The position numbers and the translations under genes are program-made. Below are positions 35,735 to 44,766 of a stretch of DNA of 64,000 nucleotides, in pieces; the stretch's first letter is position 1; each line of letters starts with the position of its first letter. The notes under the pieces are model-generated. The model was not told the DNA's origin, ran no database searches, and saw only the letters and a list, made by a program, of their open reading frames with translations. Source of the DNA: SMWN01 sp965261165 (GTDB lineage Bacteria; Pseudomonadota; Gammaproteobacteria; Eutrophobiales; Eutrophobiaceae); contig OZ253445.1 of NCBI GenBank assembly GCA_965261165.1, forward strand, positions 1,674,001-1,738,000, read 5' to 3'.

Positions 35735-37591
35735 ATGGCTTTAAAATTTATACTTAAAGATATCGAAGAAGAAAAAAGGCTCGTTCGATTTCGTGTCTAT
35801 ACTGCAGCAGGAATCATTATTTTATTAGTTATGGTTCTGGTTGGGCGTTTGTTCTATTTGCAAGTCATTCAACATGATCACTTTATTACCTTATCCCAGA
35901 GTAACAGAGTTAAGGTCTTGCCGATTCCGCCGATCAGAGGCTTGGTGTTCAGTCGTGATAATATACTGGTTGCTGACAATCAACCCTCTTTTAGCCTGGA
36001 ATTGATTCCAGAACAAATAGAGAATCTGGATAAGACGATAGAACAACTATCGAGATTGATTGATATTGATGAGGAAAGTATCAATCGTTTCAAAAAATTA
36101 CGCAGTGGAAAGAGGCGTTTTGAAAGTATTCCGCTAAAGTTTAAATTGGTAGAGAATGAGATTGCGCGTTTCTCGGTAGAACGGCACAATTTTCTTGGCG
36201 TTGAGGTGGTTGCCCGACCCTATCGTCACTATCCTGGGAAGTCAGGTTTGGTGCATGTTCTGGGATATGTCGGCCGTATTGATGAGAAAGATCTGCAAAA
36301 TATTAATGAGTCAGATTATCTAGGGACGAGCCATATTGGAAAATTAGGTGTCGAAAAGGCCTACGAGGATATATTGTATGGGCATGTAGGCCATCAGCAA
36401 GTCGAAGTCAATGCTCAGGGTCGCATCATTCGCGTGCTTGAACGAACGCCACCAAAGCCGGGTCAAAATGTTCACTTAACACTCGATTATTCACTGCAAA
36501 CTGCTGCATCAAATACTTTGCAAGGTAGGCGCGGTTCAATCGTGGCGATGGATCCGAATAACGGAGACATACTGGCACTTGTCAGCTCACCTGCCTATGA
36601 TCCCAGCCTGTTTGTAAATGGCATAGACTCAAAGTCATATAAGGCATTGCTTGGTGATAAGGATGCACCTCTCATTAACCGGGCGCTTAATGGTAAATAT
36701 CCCCCAGGTTCAACCATAAAGCCTTTCTTGGGAATTGAGGCGCTTACCTCTGGTATTAGAGAGACCACTGAAACAATATGGTGTAAAGGTTGGTATACAT
36801 TGAAAGGCCATGATCACCGTTATCGGGACTGGAAAAAAAATGGTCATGGTCGTGTAGATTTAAATTATGCAATTATGCAATCCTGTGATGTTTATTATTA
36901 TACGTTGGCACATGATCTTGGTATCGCTAGGCTGAATAAAGCTTTAACTAACTTTGGTTTTGGGATTAAGACGGGGATTGATATTGGCGGTGAGTCAACA
37001 GCATTGGTTCCTTCAATTGAATGGAAACGTCGTGCATTAAATCAACCTTGGTATCCGGGTGAGACCTTAATCGCAGGCATCGGCCAGGGTTATGTTTTAG
37101 CGACACCTCTACAACTTGCAACAGCCATCGCTGCCTTAGCCAATCATGGTAAGCGCATTTTCCCGAGATTAGTGGACAAAACTAGTGATCCTATTTCAGG
37201 AGAAATAACAAGTTTGCCAATAGCGACCCCGAATTATGTTAGTGATTACAAAAAGGAATATTGGGATTACATTATCCAGGCAATGCAAGATGTCGTTCAT
37301 GACCCAAGGGGGACAGCCAAACGTAGTGGCGCTGACTCTATTTATAAATTTGCAGGGAAAACAGGGACAGCACAGGTAGTTGGTATCGGACAGGATGAAA
37401 AATATGATAAAAATAATCTGCCAGAACATTTGCATGACCATGCATTATTTATTGCATTTGCTCCCGTTGATGCGCCGAAAATAGTGCTGGCTATTATTGT
37501 AGAAAATGGAGGAGGGTCGTCAATAGCTGCACCCATCGCAAGGCAATTATTTGATCACTATTTGTTGGATGAGTCAGGGAACCTTAAATGA
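35735..37591 (+). CDS. mrdA: penicillin-binding protein 2 (elongasome transpeptidase)
   Basis: PBP2 is the class B transpeptidase that cross-links new glycan strands made by RodA. The 618-residue protein has one N-terminal membrane anchor (about residues 22-44), a dimerisation/pedestal region, and the transpeptidase motifs S326-T-I-K329, S383-C-D385 and K542-T-G544. The IPPIRGLVFSRDN segment after the anchor is typical. It is the fourth gene of the cluster and ends in a 4-bp overlap with rodA (ATGA), matching the obligate PBP2-RodA pairing. Confidence 0.98.
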   Translation: MALKFILKDIEEEKRLVRFRVYTAAGIIILLVMVLVGRLFYLQVIQHDHFITLSQSNRVKVLPIPPIRGLVFSRDNILVADNQPSFSLELIPEQIENLDKTIEQLSRLIDIDEESINRFKKLRSGKRRFESIPLKFKLVENEIARFSVERHNFLGVEVVARPYRHYPGKSGLVHVLGYVGRIDEKDLQNINESDYLGTSHIGKLGVEKAYEDILYGHVGHQQVEVNAQGRIIRVLERTPPKPGQNVHLTLDYSLQTAASNTLQGRRGSIVAMDPNNGDILALVSSPAYDPSLFVNGIDSKSYKALLGDKDAPLINRALNGKYPPGSTIKPFLGIEALTSGIRETTETIWCKGWYTLKGHDHRYRDWKKNGHGRVDLNYAIMQSCDVYYYTLAHDLGIARLNKALTNFGFGIKTGIDIGGESTALVPSIEWKRRALNQPWYPGETLIAGIGQGYVLATPLQLATAIAALANHGKRIFPRLVDKTSDPISGEITSLPIATPNYVSDYKKEYWDYIIQAMQDVVHDPRGTAKRSGADSIYKFAGKTGTAQVVGIGQDEKYDKNNLPEHLHDHALFIAFAPVDAPKIVLAIIVENGGGSSIAAPIARQLFDHYLLDESGNLK

Positions 37592-38688
37592 TTATTTTTG
37601 AACAACAATCGCTTTCTCAGCGACTTCATCTGGATGCGCCTTTGTGTTTTAGCTTATCGGTGTTATGTGGTCTGGGTTTGATGACACTTTACAGTGCAAG
37701 CGGAGAGGATATTGACATCCTGATCGGGCAAGTTACACGTATGGCTGTCGCTTTTGTATTAATGTTTTTAGTGGCGCAATTATCCCCAGCTGTTATCGAA
37801 AGATGGTCGCTATGGATTTTTTTTATAGGCATCGCCATGCTTATCTCAGTCCTGTGGGTGGGGCATGTTGGCAAAGGTGCCCAGCGTTGGCTGGATCTGG
37901 GGTTCTTCAAATTTCAACCCTCTGAGCTTATGAAATTAGCAGTGCCTATGGCCGTTGCCTGGTACCTGTCCAATAAAACATTGCCACCAAATATGGGTAA
38001 TATATCTATTGTTGGCCTGATTATTATTATTCCTGTTGGCTTGATTGTAAAACAGCCTGATCTGGGGACTTCAGTATTGGTGGCAACGGCTGGCCTCGCT
38101 GTTCTGTTTGTCTCGGGAATGCGTTGGAAGTTTATTTCAGTCCTCATCATACTTTTTAGTCTGTGTGTACCTATAATCTGGCATTTTATGCATGATTATC
38201 AGAAACGTCGTATTTTGACCCTGTTTGATTCAGAACAATATCCTTTGAGTGCTGGCTACCATATTATTCAGTCTATGATTGCCGTCGGGTCGGGTGGAAT
38301 TTATGGCAAAGGCTGGTCGAATGGCACGCAATCACATCTGGAATTCTTGCCAGAACGCTCAACTGATTTTATTTTTGCAGTCTATTGCGAAGAGTTTGGC
38401 TTGATGGGTGCGCTACTTCTGCTTTCTATTTACCTATTCATTATTGCCAGAGGTTTATATATAGCGATGAATGCACAACAAATGTATGGGAAATTGCTGG
38501 CTGCTGCACTAACACTGACATTTTTTGTCTATATATTCGTCAATATGGGAATGGTGATGGGCCAATTACCTGTAGTAGGAATTCCCTTGCCCTTAATTAG
38601 TCGTGGAGGAACATCAATGGTTACATTGATGCTAGCTTTCGGTATTCTCATGTCAATACAGACGCATCGTAAAATACTTTCCGACTGA
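37588..38688 (+). CDS. rodA: peptidoglycan glycosyltransferase RodA (SEDS family)
   Basis: RodA polymerises lipid II into glycan strands during elongation. The 366-residue protein has about ten membrane helices. SEDS signatures seen are HVGKGAQRWLDLGFFKFQPSELMK, LVKQPDLGTSVLV, the loop with HLEFLPERSTDFIFAVYCEEFG containing the conserved aspartate region, and GIPLPLISRGGTSM near the C-terminus. Its start overlaps the mrdA stop. No terminator is obvious after it; the core block ends here and the accessory region begins. Confidence 0.98.
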   Translation: MIIFEQQSLSQRLHLDAPLCFSLSVLCGLGLMTLYSASGEDIDILIGQVTRMAVAFVLMFLVAQLSPAVIERWSLWIFFIGIAMLISVLWVGHVGKGAQRWLDLGFFKFQPSELMKLAVPMAVAWYLSNKTLPPNMGNISIVGLIIIIPVGLIVKQPDLGTSVLVATAGLAVLFVSGMRWKFISVLIILFSLCVPIIWHFMHDYQKRRILTLFDSEQYPLSAGYHIIQSMIAVGSGGIYGKGWSNGTQSHLEFLPERSTDFIFAVYCEEFGLMGALLLLSIYLFIIARGLYIAMNAQQMYGKLLAAALTLTFFVYIFVNMGMVMGQLPVVGIPLPLISRGGTSMVTLMLAFGILMSIQTHRKILSD

Positions 38689-38849
38689 TTATTCTGAAAA
38701 TTCAAGATGCTTCTTCAATCAGGAATATGTACGAATAAATTATGTAAAAGTCTCATACTGGGCTAATTTGCTCTGGAACTATAAGCTAAAGCCGCCAGTT
38801 CGTTAATTTAACTAGCTGAAACAAACGTTTCACTCCATTACACATTGGA

Positions 38850-39086
38850 CTTATCGATTAATAGCTCGAAACATGAGATGACCCGACATGCAAAACGGGT
38901 CTTATTGATGCGCAAACACCAACAAAATAGGTTGTTTATAACACTAGACGATCTTATAGCAGCAGAGCATCCCTAGCCTAAGCTTGAGGCCTTATTGTCA
39001 TTCGATGAACTGGCCAAACCTTAGGTTGACCTCTATTCGGTTAAAGGTCATAAAGAAAAAGGCGTGGCCTTTGGCTTATGCGCCCT
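38850..39086 (+). repeat. three-copy repeat, copy A (dead transposase start)
   Basis: A 237-bp repeat found again at 58717-58953 (same length, about 3 differences) and, truncated to 187 bp, at 60764-60950. Read on the plus strand it encodes LDDLIAAEHP, stop, PKLEALLSFDELAKP, stop, then VDLYSVKGHKEKGVAFGLC in copy A, which resembles the N-terminus of an IS4/IS5-type transposase. All copies share both stop codons. The rest of 38689-39192 has no gene; copy A runs into GCCCTGTGGGTATAAT (39082-39097), a sequence also present in the end of the nearby IS5-like elements. Confidence 0.8.
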
Positions 39087-39192
39087 GTGGGTATAATTCA
39101 AAAAACAATCGGAAATGGGATTTTATGAGTCGTGTAAAAACCAATATGGTATCGTTCCCGAAAAGGCGACCTAGCTGGGTTCTTGTACCGTC

Positions 39193-42100
39193 TTATAAGC
39201 CACACATTCCGACAATTCTGCAACGCACCGTATAATCTTTCGGGTTCATATTAAATTTTTTCTTATTGTCTAATTCAATATCCCTCAGTGGGAGAATTTT
39301 GCCATTTTCATCAACCAAGAATATTTCGTAACGACTCTTATTCTCTTCATAACAGTCAAACTCATTTTTAGTTAGAATAAATTCGTTCCCCATAAAGCTT
39401 TTAACTTCTACATATCGCCATGTTTTTCCACTATCGCATGAGTACATAATATCATAGCCAAGACTGTCATCCTCCTCGGACACATGATTGACAAAATCGC
39501 GCGTGTATTTCTCAACAAGACTGGCAAATACTATGTTTTCACATTCTTGCCCCCTTGTTTTGTTTACTTGTTCTCTATGCGGGTTATGTTTATATGATCC
39601 CCTTCTTTTTTTAGGATTATTCTCTGGATAAAATGCAGTAGTACGACAATTGTCTGCAGGTATATCTTGTGTCGAAGTTTCTGGTTCTTGGTTTTCACCC
39701 TGATCAATATTGTTCTGTTTTTTCGCCTCTTCAACACAATTAGCCTCGTATTCAATCTCTTTGTTCACTTCATTAGCCCCGCCTTCGAAATACAGCAGGC
39801 TTCTATGAGATGGTGAAAGCGAATCTGGTTCCTCAACTTGAACTTGTTTTTTGTTGTTTTCAAGATAAGCATCAAATTCACCTGCTTTATCAAAATTTAA
39901 TTCCCCATGCTTTTCTATTATAAAATCTCCCCATAACCCCTCATAGTCCAAGTCCGTTAGAAATTGATATTGATATTTGTGCGACTTTATTTTGTCTTTA
40001 ATCCACTCTTCATTTTTTTGATAGTTCGATATGTAATCCCTAAATTTTTTCTGTTCTTCGACATGCTCATTTGATAATTTATGCCATAAAGCTGATTCAT
40101 ATTTTGTTAGGTTCTTATTAAATATATTCTCTAAATTTGTTTTATGTGCTTCTGATAACTCCAATTTATAGTGTGTATGTTCATTGAAATCGGTAATATT
40201 AATGTCTAATGATTTGAAAATAAACTGAATTGTTGTTAATCCTGTCGATTCTCCTAAATGCTCATAATCTATGTTACTGACATCACGCTCTATATTTAAA
40301 TCATCTTTGATAGCATCAGTATTCTTTGTGGTAAGTTCAAGTGTAATTGGACGTTCAAGTGATGTATAAATAGCAGTCCAGAAAGCGGTAAAAGGATCAG
40401 TGATGGCTAATAATGTTTTTGCTTCACGAAGGCGTTCTTCGCCAAATTTCTGCGTTATTACATGTTCTAATTCTTCGGTACATTTCTCGCGAAATACCTT
40501 TCTGAAATCATCTTGATGTCCCTCAATATTAAAGTGTGAGCTTAGTATTTCGGAAAACGTATCGCAAAAGAAGGGACCTTGTCGTAATTCAGATAAATCA
40601 CTGCCTTTTTCTGTTTTTATTAAATATTTTTTATCGTTCTTTTCAAACACATAATCATTAACTTCCAATGAAAACTCCTCATTGTCAACGCTACACTGTA
40701 CTTCGTCGCACAGTTCAATTGACAATTCATTTAATTTTTTTGTTGCCTCTTTCCTTTCATTTTCTTTTTTTAGATTTTCTATCCGATAAGCCAAAATATA
40801 GAGCTTTAATTCATCGAATAAGTCATTAAATTCAGCGGTCAATTCAGAAATAATCTCATAACCCTTTATTTCTACTTTTATGTCATCGGTATTTTTAATA
40901 TTAAAAAATTCAATTGCTTGTTTTCCACCAGATCTTCTTTGGAAATCTAATAAAGCGATACCTTGAGCTATCTTTTTTTGGTAATTGAATGTTTTCAGTG
41001 AAATATATTTCCTTATTATCAAAGTAGCCTTTATCATCTCCTTTCTTGGCAAATAAATGGATATTTTCGCCCAATTTTTGGCTATTTTCTTTATAGTGAT
41101 CTAAAGCTAACTCGTATATTTTATGTATGTGTTCCCGTGTGTCATCATCTTTCATCTTTTTTATAATAGATTCAACACGACTAAAACTTAAGTCTTTAAA
41201 GTGTTCTTTCGCCCCTAACTTCAACAGCACGTTATCAATATCCCGTTTTTCTATATGATGCTTAGTAAATAATGGATGTTTATAATCAAACTCAAAGGGA
41301 TTAATAAAGCCAATGCCATTGTCATTCACCAAATAATCATTAAATATTTCTTCTTTATTGAACTGGTAATTAATGTATGATGGTTTTTCATCAATTGTAT
41401 GACGAGGATTACCATGCTCATTCTTTAAGTCGTACTTAAAAATATCTCCATTTTCCTCATCATTGGTAACAAGGCGTTTAATTTTAGAATCATGAATTAT
41501 CCAAAAAACCAGTTCTTCTTTGTTATCTTCTTTTAATTGTTTAACTATATTTCGGAAAGATTCATCATCAATTGCGGTTACCTCTAATTCGCAACTTCTA
41601 TATTGAACTGGCTTTCCTACACTTTTAAATACATATTCCACATAATCGGAATCATTTGATTTTTGAGAAAATTTCGTATATTGATTAACCCCTAGCCATA
41701 AAAAATATTCTTCAATTTTGCCTTTGTCTTCCGAAGAAAATGATGGATGATAAAGATCATAAACATGGGGAGCCGCCAAAAATTGGTTTTGTCCAAATAC
41801 ACGACCAAATAACGCCTCTGTTATTTCACCGCTTGGATATGCGCTAGATAAATATAAGTCTTTAGCATCATTGACCGAGTTATCTTTGGCAAGAAGTTGT
41901 ATTTTTGTGTCTTGTGGAATTTTTGTATTAGGACGAGATCTATAGTGTTTATAAAGTGCTGTAACCATCTTGGAGATATATTCAGTCGCACGATTTTGAT
42001 CTTCTTTAACCTTACTATTTGTTGTCGTAATTATTTTCTGTAATACCTGTGCTGGCTCATAACTTCGTATGCTTGTAATATCTTTTATCTTTTCTTGAAG

Positions 42101-43721
42101 GTTGCGGGCGGTGTCGGTTTTAATCTCGAATTTTCCTAATAAAGCATCAAATAACTCTCTATGAATGAATTCAATTTTAACGAAATCTGGAAGCGTGAAA
42201 TCATCGACTGAGGTCTTGGTTATTGGCGTATAAACATAATTAGTTTCTCCAATAATTTCTTTATCCTTGTTTATCAGCAAGTCAAACTTATCGACATGGT
42301 TCTTATAGTTAGCCTTTAAGTTAGCTATTAGGTATATTAAATCGACACGATATTTTATATCTTTCTCGATGAGCCTTTCACTGAGCTTATTGATTTTATC
42401 TTTCAGATTATCAATATCGCGACCATGGCTTAAAGAATATTTCTTAACATAATCATCTATCTGGTCTGTCGGCTTTACTAAATTATTAAATATATCAATG
42501 TTCTTTGTATCTACTATTAGGTTTGTAAGGTCATTTTCAAAATAATTAACTTCGTTTTTCGTTCTATATTGATTATCAATACATGGAAATAGTGAACCAT
42601 TGTTAATAGCAGAATCTATGTTTTCATAAAATTAAAAATCTTTTAGGTCACTATCTTCGGTTTTATAATTTAATAGGTTCAATGGTTTCCAACTCACTCC
42701 ATTAGAAGAAATTTCTTTTGCAGTCTTGACAATTAAGTCAATTAGACAATCCAGAATATATTCATTTTTATCTGAGACTATGAGTTGATTACGAGAAGTG
42801 TCTAAATCAAATGTGCCGTGAATCACCATGGGAAAATCAATATCTACTTTTGTAGGAAAAAAATTGAATAATTTATCCGCGCTTTTATCGAGGTCATGTG
42901 TCAGTGCAATTTTCAAGCTAAAATCCTCATTTTCACTTTTATCCTCATCCTGCAATTCTTTCGGCAACTCTCCTTCCGATTTATATAAACGCCATTCATC
43001 GCCATCTATTTTAATAACATCATCTTCAATCTTTTGTCTGGAAATAGAGTGCCTTTCGTCAGAGGTTTTGAATCGTATTTCATCAATATGATTCAAAAAC
43101 AGCAGAATTTTATTCTCTAATTTTCCAATTTGTTTCTTTATACTCTCGACAAACTCTGTTTTATAATGAATGCGAATTCGCGTGTCCCAATTACTCTTAC
43201 TGTTGATGTTACGGACAGTTGGTATAGCGAGAAAAGTAACAGGAATCGTGTCTTCTGATAGGTTCCTGTCTTTTCTTATTTGTTCTCTTTTATCGCTATT
43301 AAATAGCGCATTAAATTCTTTTTTTGCAATATCCCGTGAAAACTCGACTTCAACATCACCACTATTAATTACAATTTTATCCGCCCAGTTTATAACAGCA
43401 CGAAAACCCAATCCCTTATTGCCGATATAACCTTTTTTTTGTCTTGGGGCTTAGGTTCGGGGTCATTAGTGATCGAAACCCTGCCTCGCTAAATGGGGTT
43501 CCTGTATTTGATATTGTTAATGTTTCGTTTGTTTCATCTAAACCAATTTCAACAATATGAGATTCTGCATCATCGGCATTCTGTATGAGTTCTAGTAGCT
43601 GTCTGCCATTATAATCACCAATCATTTCTTTTTCCGCATTGTAATCGGCAATCATTCTATCGGGTGTATTTTTGTATAAGTCCCGCTGATCCTGAACCAG
43701 CTTTTCTAAAGATTTTTTCAT
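39193..43721 (-). pseudogene. sacsin-like HATPase with C-terminal DUF3883 domain, disrupted
   Basis: A single leftward gene of about 1,509 codons, broken into four open stretches. The first (43721-43416) has the GHKL ATPase N-box LLELIQNADDAES and SNTGTPFSEAGF. The frame then shifts by one at an A8 run (43433-43440), after which YIGNKGLGFRAVINW continues the ATP lid. An in-frame TAA lies at 42632-42634 and a second one-base shift at an A7 run (40973-40979). The last stretch ends in a DUF3883-type domain with GYDIMYSCDSGKTWRYVEVKSF, a PD-(D/E)xK-like D-EVK arrangement. Such HATPase-DUF3883 proteins are common in defence islands; the function of this one is unknown. Either a recent pseudogene, or homopolymer errors plus one nonsense change. 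Confidence 0.75.
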
Positions 43722-43745
43722 GTCAAAAAAGATTGTTTATGGATT

Positions 43746-44608
43746 GAGACCTTTGAGACGGTGCAAAAACTCAATATTCGTCGTTCCTGTGAAAGCAGGA
43801 ACCCAGTAAAATAGCCAAACCCGCAAGGGTTTCCGCATGTAACGCATGCCTAGCGAGGGTTTCTTGCACAGTCTCCTTTGCATAAATCCACCCGGGCACG
43901 ACTAAAATAGTAGGATAGCGTTCATTTACTAAGCCTTGAGAATATCGTCAAATGTCTTGGAAACAAACCGCCCAATACTCGTTCGCAGATGCTCTTTTAA
44001 TTGAGCATAAATCATTGTCCAAACTAGATAATGTGCATGATTCATTGCATGATTTTGGGGAGTTTGAACATCCGTTAGGCGATAGGCACGGACAAGTTTA
44101 CGCAGACAGTGCCTATACCAACAAAGACAATGACGAGAAACTGGGTAAGACAAACAATAGAATCCTGCACCGGGCTTATCGCAACACACCATTAACGGCG
44201 CAACAAAAAGCACAGAATAAAATGTACTCCAGTGTCCGCTATGTGGTTGAACGCACCTTTGGCTTACTCAAATTGCATCACGGATTAGGCAAGGCAGATA
44301 CATGGGATTAGCCAGAAACAAAACCCGCGCACATCTGATTGCCATGAGCCATAATCTTAAAACAGGGATGAATATTTTCAAACAAATGCGATTTTCACAG
44401 GAGAGTTGTGCCTAAATGGGCAATAAAACAGATTAAAACCCGTTAAAAGCGGTTAGAATTGCTGAAAATAGAAGCTTTTTTGGTGTCGTATTGATGATTG
44501 AGAGAATATGGGCGAAAAAATGAGGCAAGTTTATAAAAAATCACGTTGTTTGTGAGTTGGCCGAGTGTTTTGTAGATTATACCCACAGGGCACAAGTGCA
44601 AAAGTCTC
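43746..44608 (+). mobile_element. IS5-family element, internally deleted copy
   Basis: Left end GAGACCTTT (43746-43754) continues after a nested MITE as CTTTGCATAAATCC (43876-43889); right end is GCAAAAGTCTC (44598-44608), an inverted match. The transposase begins MSWKQTAQYSFADALLIEHKS at 43952, jumps at GTGCATGA into DSLHDFGEFEHPLGDRHG, and keeps the C-terminal DDE-type part YADSAYTNKDNDEKL to VVERTFGLLKLHHGL. A one-base shift near 44300 separates the tail GLARNKTRAHLIAMSHNLK. Compared with the longer copy at 56058-57371, the middle of the gene has been lost between two GCATGA repeats. It cannot encode active transposase. Confidence 0.8.
43755..43875. repeat. 121-bp MITE nested in the IS5 left end
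   Basis: Ends are inverted: GAGACGGTGCAAAAA at the left and the complement of GAGACTGTGCAAGAAA at the right. CTTT flanks both sides (43751-43754 and 43876-43879), a 4-bp target duplication inside the IS left end. Inside are hairpins GTTCCTG/CAGGAAC (43783-43789, 43796-43802) and AAACCC/GGGTTT (43817-43832). No coding capacity. A similar end, GAGACTGTGCAAGAAACCC, occurs at 47466. Confidence 0.75.
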
Positions 44609-44756
44609 TCTGTGTAAAATGACTATAATTGCTCTTGCACTACATAACAGCAACTATTCCCATAAACCGAATGAGACCGCTTTTAATCCCGAAGACAAAG
44701 GCGCTATCGTGCAAAACGCATTTAACGATTTTTGCCGCAAAATCCTTGCAGGATGA
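44605..44756 (+). pseudogene. 3' end of an unidentified gene cut by the IS element
   Basis: The frame entering from the IS right end reads MTIIALALHNSNYSHKP, then NETAFNPEDKGAIVQNAF and NDFCRKILAG before TGA at 44754-44756. It stops 10 bp before res, so it was probably the gene upstream of res in the same operon, truncated by the insertion. I do not recognise the family from this short C-terminus; DUF4391-type genes that accompany some Type III systems end differently. Confidence 0.4.
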
Positions 44757-44766
44757 GGCTTAGAAA

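Noticed and set aside
38984..39235. 83-codon plus-strand frame after rodA
   Set aside because: It overlaps repeat copy A in another frame than its transposase similarity and has no family resemblance or ribosome-binding site.
43929..44213. Minus-strand frame of 94 codons over the IS5 fragment
   Set aside because: It is antisense to the recognisable transposase and recurs at the second IS copy only because the DNA is shared.
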